From: CAZMGD01 sp964565705 | Lineage (GTDB): Bacteria; Actinomycetota; Acidimicrobiia; Acidimicrobiales; Ilumatobacteraceae | Reading direction: 5' to 3' | DNA: 37,499 nucleotides | Assembly: GCA_964565705.1 (NCBI GenBank) | Contig: CAZMGD010000033.1 | Coordinates: forward strand, 1 to 37,499 | Shown here: positions 1-7,076 of the stretch, in pieces | Layout: the number at the start of each line of letters is the position of its first letter | Position numbering within the stretch: position 1 is the first letter of the stretch | Notes under the pieces: model-generated | Databases searched by the model: none | What the model was told of the DNA's origin: nothing | Seen by the model: the letters and a program-made list of their open reading frames with translations, nothing else | Translations under genes and position numbers: made by a program

Positions 1-532
1 CGAGCGTCGCCCCTTCCCGCCCGGCCAGCACGGCCGCACCCGCCGCCGCAACAACGCCAGCGAGTATCTCGGCCAGCTGCAGGAGAAGCAGAAGGCCAAG
101 TACATCTATGGTGTCCTCGAGCGCCAGTTCCGCCGCACCTACGACGAGGCCAACCGCCAGCAGGGCCCGACGGGTGAGAACCTGCTGCGCCTGCTCGAGC
201 TGCGCCTCGACAACGTCGTCTACCGCGCCGGCTGGGCCTCCACCCGGCCCCAGGCTCGCCAGTTCGTGAACCACGGCCTGATCAACGTCAACGGCAAGCG
301 CCTCGACATCGCCAGCGCCCGCGTGCGCAAGGGCGACGTCGTGTCCCTCTCGCCCAAGGCCCGGGGCATGATCGTCATCCAGCACAACCTCGACGTGCTC
401 GACCGCTCTGTCGTCGGCTGGCTGGAGACCGGGGACGGCAACAAGCAGGTCACCGTGCGCGACCTGCCCCAGCGCGAACACATCGACGTGCCCGTGCGCG
501 AGCAGCTCATCGTCGAGCTCTACTCCAAGTAA
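1..532 (+). CDS. rpsD: 30S ribosomal protein S4 (5' end outside window)
   Basis: Small-subunit primary 16S rRNA-binding protein. The reading frame is open from base 2, and 176 codons are present, ending in TAA. The visible part begins with ERRPFPPGQHG, the conserved S4 segment, so roughly the first 30-40 residues of a protein of about 205-215 are missing. The S4 RNA-binding domain is clear (LRLDNVVYRAGWASTR, then ARQFVNHGLINVNGKR, residues about 68-100 of the visible part). It is followed 46 bases later by rpoA, the usual bacterial order S13-S11-S4-alpha-L17. S4 is often an autoregulator of such operons, but no regulatory site can be seen because the 5' side is outside the window. Confidence 0.97.
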   Translation, partial: ERRPFPPGQHGRTRRRNNASEYLGQLQEKQKAKYIYGVLERQFRRTYDEANRQQGPTGENLLRLLELRLDNVVYRAGWASTRPQARQFVNHGLINVNGKRLDIASARVRKGDVVSLSPKARGMIVIQHNLDVLDRSVVGWLETGDGNKQVTVRDLPQREHIDVPVREQLIVELYSK

Positions 533-578
533 GCCAAGCGTCAGCGAACCAGAAGCCACAGCCGAGGACCCCACACAC

Positions 579-1511
579 ATGCTCGTCATCCAACGCCCCA
601 CCGTCGAGGCCATCTCCGACGAAGACGCGCGCCGCCAGCGGTTCGCGATCGGTCCGCTCGAGCCCGGCTTCGGTTACACCATCGGCAACTCGCTGCGCCG
701 CACGCTGCTCTCGTCGGTGCCCGGCGCGGCGATCACCACCGTGCGCTTCGACGAGGCGCTGCACGAGTTCGGCACCATCACCGGTGTCACCGAGGATGTC
801 ACCGAGATCATCCTCAACCTCAAAGACATCGTGCTCACGTCGCTGTCGGACGAGCCGGTGACCGTGCGCGTCGATGTGCGCGGCCCAGCGACGGTCACGG
901 CCGGCGACATCAAGCTGCCGGCCGACGTCGAGATCCTGAACAAGGAGCAGGCGATCGCGACCCTCAACGCGAAGGGCCGGCTCGCCGTCGACCTGACCGT
1001 CGAGCGCGGCCGCGGCTACCTGTCGAGCGACCGCGACGCCCAGAACCGCACGATCGGCCTGATCCCGATCGACGCGATCTTCTCGCCGGTGCGCCGCGTC
1101 GTGTTCGACGTCGAGCCGACCCGCGTCGAGCAGAGCACCAACTACGACCGCCTCGTGCTCGAGATCGAGACCGACGGCTCGATCACCCCGCGCGACGCGC
1201 TCGCCTCTGCCGGCGCCACGCTGCGCGGCCTGGTCGACCTGGTCGCCAACCTGTCGGATGAGCCGCAGGGCCTCGAGCTCGGCGACGTCGTCGGCTCTGG
1301 CCACACCTCGCCCGATCTCGAACTCGCGATCGAGGATCTCGACCTCTCCGAGCGTCCCCGCAACTGCCTCAAGCGGGCGCAGGTCAACACGGTCGGCGAA
1401 CTGCTGACGAAGACCGAGGACGACCTCTTCAACATCACCAACTTCGGGCAAAAGAGCCTGGACGAGGTGAAGCAGAAGCTCGACGAGCGCGGCCTGTCGC
1501 TGCGCGGCTGA
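579..1511 (+). CDS. rpoA: DNA-directed RNA polymerase subunit alpha
   Basis: The 310-residue alpha subunit is a normal length for the family. The N-terminal dimerisation/assembly domain contains FGYTIGNSLRRTLLSSVPGAAI (residues about 31-52) and the VTEIILNLKDI segment. The C-terminal domain (about 245-310) contains LSERPRNCLKRAQVNTVGEL and ITNFGQKSLDEVKQKLDERGL, the DNA- and activator-binding helices. The ATG is preceded by GAGGACC at 564-570, an acceptable Shine-Dalgarno site. The gene lies between rpsD and rplQ in the standard ribosomal operon and is presumably co-transcribed with them. Nothing unusual is seen. Confidence 0.98.
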   Translation: MLVIQRPTVEAISDEDARRQRFAIGPLEPGFGYTIGNSLRRTLLSSVPGAAITTVRFDEALHEFGTITGVTEDVTEIILNLKDIVLTSLSDEPVTVRVDVRGPATVTAGDIKLPADVEILNKEQAIATLNAKGRLAVDLTVERGRGYLSSDRDAQNRTIGLIPIDAIFSPVRRVVFDVEPTRVEQSTNYDRLVLEIETDGSITPRDALASAGATLRGLVDLVANLSDEPQGLELGDVVGSGHTSPDLELAIEDLDLSERPRNCLKRAQVNTVGELLTKTEDDLFNITNFGQKSLDEVKQKLDERGLSLRG

Positions 1512-1523
1512 GAAGGAACCACC

Positions 1524-1895
1524 ATGCCCGCCACCCCGCGCCGCGCCCGCAACTTCCACGGCGACTCCCAGCACCAGCGGCTGATGTTCGCCAACATGTG
1601 CGCCTCCCTGTTCGCCGCCGAAGGCATCGTCACGACCGAGGCCAAGGCCAAGGCCCTGCGCCCGATCGCCGAGAAGCTGATCACCAAGGCGAAGAAGGCC
1701 GGTGACGGCGAGGAAGGCCGCGTGCACCGCATCCGCCAGATCCAGGGTTATCTGGGTGACCGTGAGATGACCGCCAAGCTCGTCGACGAGGTCGCGCCCC
1801 GCTACACGTCGCGCAATGGTGGCTACACGCGCATCCTCAAGCTCGGCCCGCGCCAGGGCGACAACGCCCCGATGGCGCGCATCGAGTTGGTCTGA
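1524..1895 (+). CDS. rplQ: 50S ribosomal protein L17
   Basis: The 123-residue L17 starts with ATG 7 bases after GAGAAGGA, a good ribosome-binding site just past the rpoA stop. Conserved family features are RRARNFHGDSQHQRLMFANM near the N-terminus, EGIVTTEAKAKALRPIAEKLI (about residues 34-54) and the C-terminal RYTSRNGGYTRILKLGPRQGDNAPMARIEL. It ends the core ribosomal protein operon, and a GC-rich hairpin follows 12 bases after the stop. Confidence 0.97.
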   Translation: MPATPRRARNFHGDSQHQRLMFANMCASLFAAEGIVTTEAKAKALRPIAEKLITKAKKAGDGEEGRVHRIRQIQGYLGDREMTAKLVDEVAPRYTSRNGGYTRILKLGPRQGDNAPMARIELV

Positions 1896-1907
1896 GCTGA
1901 GTCGACG

Positions 1908-1926
1908 GCGCCGCCTCCGGCGGCGC
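1908..1926 (+). terminator. GC-rich hairpin after rplQ
   Basis: A perfect 8-base-pair stem (GCGCCGCC at 1908-1915 and GGCGGCGC at 1919-1926) encloses a 3-base loop. It sits just after the L17 stop and before truA. There is no T-run afterwards, so it may be an actinobacterial-type terminator, an attenuator or an RNA-stabilising element. A separate promoter-like hexamer for truA lies downstream, which fits transcription being punctuated here. Confidence 0.45.
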
Positions 1927-1952
1927 TGTCTGCGCCTCGCCTCGCATCCTCG

Positions 1953-1964
1953 TAGCCTGACCCG
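1953..1964 (+). promoter_or_regulatory. putative -10 element for a leaderless truA mRNA
   Basis: TAGCCT at 1953-1958 matches the actinobacterial TANNNT -10 pattern. It is followed by six bases and then the truA ATG at 1965, so the predicted transcription start falls on or next to the start codon. No Shine-Dalgarno sequence precedes that ATG, as expected for a leaderless transcript. No convincing -35 element is seen. Confidence 0.5.
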
Positions 1965-2753
1965 ATGCCTCGGGCGCGGTTCACCGTTGCGTACGACGGG
2001 TCGGCGTTTCACGGGTTTGCGGTCAATCGCGGGGTTGCCACGGTGGCCGGCTCGCTGACCGAGGCGATCTCCCGGGTGGTGCGGGCGCCGGTCGAGCTGA
2101 CCGGGGCCGGGCGCACCGACGCCGGCGTGCACGGCTGGGGTCAGGTCGTCTCCGTGGATCTCCCTGCCACCGTCGATCTCGCCGATCTGGCACGCCGGGT
2201 CAACCGGATGTGCGCACCCGCGATCGCCGTGCGCGATCCGGCATGGGTCGCCGACGATTTCGACGCCCGGTTCAGCGCCGAGTGGCGGCACTACCGCTAC
2301 ACGATCCTCAACACCCCGGAGCCGCACCCGCTCCTGACGGGCCTCGCCTGGCACGTGCCGCAGCCGCTCGACCTCGCCGTGCTCCAACTCGCGGCGGACC
2401 CGCTCGTCGGTGAACACGACTTCACGTCGTTCTGTCGCCGCCCCAAGCAGGCGCCCGGCGACGTACCGGTCAGCCTGGTGCGCCGCGTGCTCCGGACGCA
2501 GTGGAGCAAGGTGACCGACGAGCTGTTCGACGTACCGCTGCTCCGCTTCGAGATCCGGGCGAACGCGTTCTGCCACCAGATGGTGCGAGCGATCACCGGC
2601 ACGCTCGTCGACGTCGGGCTCGGCCGGATCAGCCCCGGAGACGTCACCGCGATCCTGGCCGCTCGCGACCGGTCAGCAGCCGGTCAGGTCGCCCCGCCGC
2701 AGGGCCTCACCCTCTGGGAGGTCGCCTACCAGCCGAACCTGCGGTCGAAGTGA
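1965..2753 (+). CDS. truA: tRNA pseudouridine(38-40) synthase TruA
   Basis: The 262-residue enzyme converts uridines 38-40 of the tRNA anticodon arm to pseudouridine. The N-terminal FTVAYDGSAFHGFAVN matches the family start. GAGRTDAGVHGWGQV (about residues 46-60) holds the catalytic aspartate. Further conserved parts are FDARFSAEWRHYRYTI, HDFTSFCR and RFEIRANAFCHQMVRAITGTL in the C-terminal half. In position 16-20 the usual GWQxQ-type segment is altered (GFAVNRGVATV). The gene follows rplQ, as in many bacteria. It has no Shine-Dalgarno site and may be leaderless. Its last codons and stop form the left arm of a long hairpin. Confidence 0.95.
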   Translation: MPRARFTVAYDGSAFHGFAVNRGVATVAGSLTEAISRVVRAPVELTGAGRTDAGVHGWGQVVSVDLPATVDLADLARRVNRMCAPAIAVRDPAWVADDFDARFSAEWRHYRYTILNTPEPHPLLTGLAWHVPQPLDLAVLQLAADPLVGEHDFTSFCRRPKQAPGDVPVSLVRRVLRTQWSKVTDELFDVPLLRFEIRANAFCHQMVRAITGTLVDVGLGRISPGDVTAILAARDRSAAGQVAPPQGLTLWEVAYQPNLRSK

Positions 2754-2785
2754 GCCCGAAACGGGCGCGATTCGACCGCAGGTTC
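2735..2785 (+). terminator. long nested hairpin overlapping the truA stop
   Basis: A perfect 15-base inverted repeat has arms at 2735-2749 (GAACCTGCGGTCGAA) and 2771-2785 (TTCGACCGCAGGTTC). Inside it, after a symmetric 4-base internal loop, is a second stem, GCCCG (2754-2758) and CGGGC (2762-2766), with loop AAA. The left arm encodes the last residues of TruA. It lies between convergent genes, so it could terminate transcription in either direction. There is no T-tract. Confidence 0.6.
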
Positions 2786-2854
2786 GTATCGGTGGGGCCG
2801 TATCGGTGGGGCCGTATCGGTGGGGCCGTATCGGTGGGGCCGTATCGGTGGGGC
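2786..2854 (+). repeat. 14-base tandem repeat, five copies
   Basis: The unit GTATCGGTGGGGCC is repeated at 2786-2799, 2800-2813, 2814-2827 and 2828-2841, with a 13-base fifth copy at 2842-2854. The first four copies are identical. A unit length of 14 is not a multiple of three, and the block lies between the convergent stops of truA and the STAS-like gene, so it is non-coding. It directly abuts the right arm of the truA hairpin. It is a variable-number repeat candidate. Confidence 0.95.
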
Positions 2855-2861
2855 GTTCGGT

Positions 2862-3215
2862 TCAGCTGGCCTGGGCGATCACCGTCGAGAGGAACGCCAT
2901 GGCGTCGCGGCGGGTCTGTGGCATCGGCGCGAGATGGTCGAGGTCGACGCCGACGAGGGCGAGCCGGGCCCCGAGGTCGCTGGCGGCGACGACCACGTGT
3001 ACGCCCCGTTGCGTCGCAGCCTCCACGGCGTCGCGCAATGGTGCGGCGAACGCGCCGTCCACCGCTTCGGCGTCGGTCAGATCGACCAGCACGGTCGCGC
3101 CCGTGCGTGCCGCGGCGAGCTCGTCGGAGATGGTTCGCACGCAGTTCGGGTCGGCTCGGTTCACCGACAGCCAGACCGTGTGGTCCTGCCAGCGGCGGAT
3201 CGTGACGTCGGTCAT
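2862..3215 (-). CDS. STAS-domain-like protein (anti-sigma-antagonist fold)
   Basis: A 117-residue single-domain protein. The central pattern ATVLVDLTDAEAVDGAFAAPL, a helix, then GVHVVVAASDLGARLALVGVDLDHL and a closing helix resembles STAS domains such as SpoIIAA. In phosphorylated STAS proteins the beta-alpha turn reads DS(S/T)G. Here it reads DGAF (about residues 53-56), so the phosphorylatable serine is absent. The ATG is preceded by GAGGAGG with an 8-base spacer. It is divergent from the response regulator at 3347. No cognate anti-sigma kinase is seen nearby. A regulatory role in partner switching is inference. Confidence 0.65.
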   Translation of the reverse strand: MTDVTIRRWQDHTVWLSVNRADPNCVRTISDELAAARTGATVLVDLTDAEAVDGAFAAPLRDAVEAATQRGVHVVVAASDLGARLALVGVDLDHLAPMPQTRRDAMAFLSTVIAQAS

Positions 3216-3336
3216 CGAGATGGCCTCCTCGGTTGCATCGCGGCGTCCGCACCCGGCGCCGGATCGACCGCACTCTGTCGCGTGGAAGCGACGGCTGTGT
3301 ACCCGTTGCGCGACGGCTATGTAACAATCGTGTCGC

Positions 3337-3346
3337 AGGAGACCCG
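3337..3346 (+). promoter_or_regulatory. ribosome-binding site fixing the response regulator start
   Basis: AGGAG at 3337-3341 lies five bases before ATG 3347. An upstream extension of the same frame exists but has no ribosome-binding site and would add residues before the receiver domain, so 3347 is the start used here. Confidence 0.7.
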
Positions 3347-4051
3347 ATGGCCAACTTGATGCTCGTGGAGGATGACGCGCCGTTGCGCATCGGGCTCCGC
3401 CTCGCCCTAGAAGATGAAGGACACACGGTCGTCGACGTCGCCGACGGGGAGACGGCCCTGCAGGTCTTCGACGCGTCAGGTGTCGACCTGGTGCTGCTCG
3501 ACGTGCGCCTCCCGGGACTCAGTGGGTTCGAGGTGTGTCGTGAGCTGCGCAAACGCAGCCTCGTGCCGATCGTGATGGTCACGGCCCAGGACGACACCCA
3601 CGACATGGTGGCCGGCTTGGAGGCCGGGGCCGACGACTACGTCACCAAGCCGGTGTCGGCCAAGGCGCTCGCCGCCCGGGTGCGGGCACACCTGCGGCGG
3701 GCCAGCTGGACCGGCCCGACCGACCTCGTCGCGGCTGAGCCCGGAACATCGTGGCTCGACATCCGTGAGGCACAGGGCCTCGTGCTCAAGCACGGCGAAC
3801 GGCTCGCACTCACGAAGACCGAGTTCCACCTGCTGTGCGAGTTCGCCCGCCATCCCAACCAGGTGATGAGCCGTGATCAGCTGCTCGAATCGGTGTGGGG
3901 ATACGACTACGTGGGTGACGGCCGGCTGGTGGACACCCACATCCGCCGGCTGCGGACGAAGATCGAGGACGATCCCGAGCACCCACGCGTCATCATCACC
4001 GCCCGAGGTCTCGGCTACCGATTCGAGCCGTCGGCCACCTCCGGCGCCTGA
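3347..4051 (+). CDS. OmpR/PhoB-family response regulator
   Basis: The 234-residue two-component response regulator has a receiver domain at residues 1-115, with acidic pocket E8-D9-D10, phospho-acceptor D52 (LVLLDVRLPG), T79 and K101 (DDYVTKP), all in place. The winged-helix DNA-binding domain at about 140-230 contains LTKTEFHLLCEFARHPNQVM, WGYDY, VDTHIRRLRTKIEDDPEHPRVIITARGLGYRF. It is closest in style to actinobacterial MtrA/CseB-type regulators. The likely partner is the histidine kinase at 4642-6030, which is on the opposite strand with its lipoprotein gene between them. In the well-known mtrA-mtrB-lpqB order all three genes point the same way, so the arrangement here is rearranged. Assignment to MtrA is inference. 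Confidence 0.93.
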   Translation: MANLMLVEDDAPLRIGLRLALEDEGHTVVDVADGETALQVFDASGVDLVLLDVRLPGLSGFEVCRELRKRSLVPIVMVTAQDDTHDMVAGLEAGADDYVTKPVSAKALAARVRAHLRRASWTGPTDLVAAEPGTSWLDIREAQGLVLKHGERLALTKTEFHLLCEFARHPNQVMSRDQLLESVWGYDYVGDGRLVDTHIRRLRTKIEDDPEHPRVIITARGLGYRFEPSATSGA

Positions 4052-4060
4052 CGGTGCGCG

Positions 4061-4645
4061 TCACGTGGTCAGCAGCGGCAGGTAGTCCGAGGCGGTGACC
4101 GGCTCGTCCTGTGAGCTCCCGTCGGGGAGCGGAACGAGCACCTTCTGATCGTCGACGGTGAACTGCACCTCGACGATGGGCGACACCCGCGTCAGGCTGA
4201 GCACGATCTGTCCGATCGCGAACAGCTGCTCGGACGGGGTCACGTTGAGCACCGCCTCGTCGAGCTCGACGGTCGCGAGCGAGCCGCGGACGGATACGGA
4301 GAGGTCGTCGCTGGGTGTCAGCACGCTGCGCAGCGGCAGATCGGGGGGTGGTCCGGCAGCGAGGGCGTCGAGCACGATGCCAGCCTGGTCCTCGGGCGTC
4401 ACACCGAGCGCCACCTCGCTCTCGGTGCCGACCAGGCGGGTGCCGCTGACGTAGTAGAGGTGCGCCGTGTACGTGCGCTCCGCGGGGTTCGGATCGTCGG
4501 TCGGCACTGTCGTGGCCGGTTCGACCAGCCCGAACGGCACGTCCTCGAGGGGGCGCGGCGCCGAATCCGTCGGCAGCCCGCAAGCGGTCACCAGCGCCGT
4601 GCTCGCCGTGATCGCGGCCATGGCGATCCAGCGCCGCAGCCTCAC
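4061..4645 (-). CDS. GerMN-domain lipoprotein (LpqB-like)
   Basis: A 194-residue secreted lipoprotein. The signal peptide ends in a lipobox, LVTAC (cysteine about residue 23), followed by a Pro/Thr/Asp-rich linker. A GerMN-type domain covers about residues 55-170 (TYTAHLYYVSGTRLVG near the start, VRGSLATVELDEAVLNVTPSEQLFAIGQIVLSL in the middle). It starts at GTG 4645, which overlaps the kinase stop as GTGA, so translation is probably coupled. LpqB, which works with the MtrAB system, also carries a GerMN domain but is longer and has an added propeller-like domain. This protein has only the GerMN part. A role in modulating the sensor kinase is inferred from the context. Confidence 0.85.
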   Translation of the reverse strand: MRLRRWIAMAAITASTALVTACGLPTDSAPRPLEDVPFGLVEPATTVPTDDPNPAERTYTAHLYYVSGTRLVGTESEVALGVTPEDQAGIVLDALAAGPPPDLPLRSVLTPSDDLSVSVRGSLATVELDEAVLNVTPSEQLFAIGQIVLSLTRVSPIVEVQFTVDDQKVLVPLPDGSSQDEPVTASDYLPLLTT

Positions 4646-6030
4646 GACTCGTCCTCGTCGGGACCGGTCTCGATCGGGAGCACGAGCACGAACCGGGCGC
4701 CGCCTCCGGGCCGGTCCTCGACCCGGATCGTGCCGCCGAGCATGCGGGCGTGCTCGGCGGCGATGGACATGCCGAGCCCCGAACCGGGGCGTTGGCGCGC
4801 GTCGTCGCCCCGGGCGAAGCGCTCGAAGATCCGGCTCCGCAGCTCTGAGGGTACGCCCGGCCCGGTGTCGTCGACGGCGATGGCGGCCATCCCCGATCGA
4901 TCGCGGTCGGCCCAGATCTCGACCGGCCCGCCGGCGTGCACGTCCGCGTTGCGCACGAAGTTGCCGATCACCCGTTCGAGGTGTCGCTTGTCGGTGCGGA
5001 TCGGCGACTCGAACCGAGCCCATCGCATGGTGATCGTGAGGTCGGGGTGGCCGTGCTGGCGGGCGACACGCCGCAGCACGTCGGGCAGCACGACGTCGTC
5101 GGCGGCGACGGGCAGCTCGCCGGACGCCTCGAGCCGCGACACCTCCAGCAGATCGACGACGAGCTGGTCGAACTCGTCGACCTCCGAGCTGAGCAGGTCG
5201 AGCGCGTACTGGCCGCGCTCGCTGAGCTCGCCTCGTCGTCGGGCGAGCACGTCGGTGGCGGCACGGATGGTCGCGACGGGTGTGCGCAGCTCGTGGCTGA
5301 CGTCGGAGACGAAGCGCCGCTCGCGCTCGATCCGGTCGGTGAGCGCATCGGCCATGTCGTTGAACGCGACCGCCAGTCGGTTGAGGTCGGGGTCGGGGTC
5401 GGCCGGCACCCGGGCGTCGAGCTGGCCGCTCGCCAGCCGCGCCGCCGCGGCGCCGGCCACGCCGAGGGGGCGCAGCGCCCGGCGGGTGACCCAGATGCCC
5501 AGCACCGCGCCCGTGGCGGCGACGACGGCGGTGCCGACCAGCAGGATGACCCGCAGGCGCTCGAGAGCGGAAGCGAGGCTCTCGAGGGGGAACACCTCGA
5601 TGTAGTCGAGGTTGCCGTCGCCGATCGGGATCGCCACGACGGCGCGAGTCTGCCCGCCGCTCGTGAAGCGCATCGTGGTGGCCTTGCCGGCGTCGAGCAT
5701 CTCGAGCACGTCGGGCGGCAGCGACTCGGGGCCGACTCCGATCGACGACAGCCGCCACTCACCGTTCACTCGGAGCATGGCCACCGAGCCCGGCTCGCTA
5801 CGGAGCGAGGAGACGACGCTGCTGGCCCGGGACGGATCGTCGCCGACCACGGCGGCCACCACGCTCGCGTTCGCGTACGCCTCGCGCCGGATGACGGATT
5901 CGCGCTGCTGGAGCAGGTAGCTGCGAACCGACACGTACACCACGATCGCGAGGGCGACGGCGAGCAGCGTGGCAACGAGCGTGGTGCCGAGCGCAACCCG
6001 CGTGCGCAAACCGAGCCGTCGCGTTGTCAT
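4642..6030 (-). CDS. sensor histidine kinase
   Basis: A 462-residue membrane histidine kinase. Transmembrane segments lie at about 13-35 and 160-182 and flank an extracellular sensor of about 120 residues. HAMP domain about 180-232. The dimerisation helix carries the phospho-accepting H246 in FVSDVSHELRTP. The ATPase domain contains N-box VIGNFVRNADVH (N361), G1 DDTGPGVP (387-394), F-box FERFAR and G2 GSGLGMSIA (416-424), so it should be active. The ATG has a strong ribosome-binding site, GGGAGGAG with an 8-base spacer. It is co-transcribed with the GerMN lipoprotein and converges on the response regulator, its probable partner. Confidence 0.93.
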   Translation of the reverse strand: MTTRRLGLRTRVALGTTLVATLLAVALAIVVYVSVRSYLLQQRESVIRREAYANASVVAAVVGDDPSRASSVVSSLRSEPGSVAMLRVNGEWRLSSIGVGPESLPPDVLEMLDAGKATTMRFTSGGQTRAVVAIPIGDGNLDYIEVFPLESLASALERLRVILLVGTAVVAATGAVLGIWVTRRALRPLGVAGAAAARLASGQLDARVPADPDPDLNRLAVAFNDMADALTDRIERERRFVSDVSHELRTPVATIRAATDVLARRRGELSERGQYALDLLSSEVDEFDQLVVDLLEVSRLEASGELPVAADDVVLPDVLRRVARQHGHPDLTITMRWARFESPIRTDKRHLERVIGNFVRNADVHAGGPVEIWADRDRSGMAAIAVDDTGPGVPSELRSRIFERFARGDDARQRPGSGLGMSIAAEHARMLGGTIRVEDRPGGGARFVLVLPIETGPDEDES

Positions 6031-6101
6031 CGTGCCGACTCCTCCCAGCGCTCGCGTCCATACTTTCTAGTGGTTCGCCGGCGCGGTGGCCCGGCGGCGC
6101 C

Positions 6102-7076
6102 TCAGCGTTCGGTGCGCCGGGTACGCCGCCGCCACGACCGCGAGGCGCTCGTGGACCCGCCCGCGCTGTCGGCCACGCGTTCGACGAGCCATGGGCGTCG
6201 GGCCGTCGGGCCCGGTGCCGCCTCCAGCTGACGCATCGTCCGGACCCGACCGACGAGCCCGGCGGCGGCGAGCGCCGCGCCCAGCGCCACACATTGTCGC
6301 GAGATGGAGCGGACGTCGTCTGCGGGGAACGGAGGGTAGGGATCGCCGAGCATGGCGAGGTCGGGGTTCCGGCGGTGTCGCGACGCTCCCCGGCGTACGA
6401 GCTGGGACCACGCCTCGGGCACCCGCTCCGGTTCACGCTCGAGCAGCCCGAGGACGGACCGGTACTCCTCCTCGCGCAGGAGCGCGTCGAAGACGCCGAG
6501 CTCGCTCTTCTGCGGCGGCGGCGCCGTGGCGGCGAGGATCGGGAGCCCGTCGGCGCACAGCGCGCACCAGGCGGGTCCGCCGCGCTCGACCCGCCAGAGA
6601 AGGCGCGGCGCCGACGAGGCGAGCCGGGCGAGTGCCAGCGGTGACGGCTCGAACCTGGCGTGACCGAGGCCAGCGGCGGCTGCCGCATCGCGGACACGCC
6701 CGGCGTCGGCTCGGTCGGCGCGGACGTCGAGCTGCCATCGCCGCGGCCCGGCATCGACGATCCACCGGTTCGACCCGTCGGTGCCCGGGTGAGGTGGCCG
6801 CGCGGCGAGGTCCGACACCGACCATCCGGTCGCGTCCCACCCGGCGATCCGCTCTCCGTCGGCGAACGAGGCGATCGTCACGTCGTCGTCGACGGTCAGC
6901 GACAGCCGCGTCGCGACTCGGATCAGGGCGTCGATCGTGCCCTGCACGTCGGTCCGGAAGATCCGTTCATCGACCGCTGTCACGACACGACCCGGTGCGT
7001 CGGCGGCGAGGCGAACGGCGCGGATCCCGATCACCCCGACCTCGATGCCGGTCCCGTTGCCACGCGCCCCGCTCAT
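6102..7076 (-). CDS. unknown protein translationally coupled to EccC-like gene
   Basis: A 324-residue protein that I do not recognise. It has no signal peptide or membrane segment. The N-terminal 90 residues alternate predicted beta strands (GIEVGVIGIRAVRLA, RVVTAVDERIFR, DVTIASFADGERIAGWD), which could be an actin/hexokinase-like start, but no nucleotide-binding motif is clear. The middle includes CALCADGLPILAATAPPPQKSELGVFDALLREEE, and the C-terminus is Arg/Ser-rich and probably disordered. Its ATG overlaps the stop of the upstream EccC-like gene (ATGA), so the two are almost certainly made together and probably work together. The kinase gene begins 71 bases downstream on the same strand with its own ribosome-binding site. 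Confidence 0.7.
   Translation of the reverse strand: MSGARGNGTGIEVGVIGIRAVRLAADAPGRVVTAVDERIFRTDVQGTIDALIRVATRLSLTVDDDVTIASFADGERIAGWDATGWSVSDLAARPPHPGTDGSNRWIVDAGPRRWQLDVRADRADAGRVRDAAAAAGLGHARFEPSPLALARLASSAPRLLWRVERGGPAWCALCADGLPILAATAPPPQKSELGVFDALLREEEYRSVLGLLEREPERVPEAWSQLVRRGASRHRRNPDLAMLGDPYPPFPADDVRSISRQCVALGAALAAAGLVGRVRTMRQLEAAPGPTARRPWLVERVADSAGGSTSASRSWRRRTRRTER

Noticed and set aside
507..2576. 689-codon open frame on the minus strand opposite rpoA, rplQ and truA
   Set aside because: It is antisense to three certain genes, rich in Arg/Ala/Gly/Asp as expected from GC-rich shadow frames, and has no recognisable domain.
2786..2854. CRISPR-like array
   Set aside because: The units are directly adjacent with no spacers, so this is a simple tandem repeat.
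2806..3359. small frames starting in the 14-base repeat (MGPYRWGRIGGA...)
   Set aside because: The repeat unit is read in changing frames and the downstream part is antisense to the STAS-like gene.
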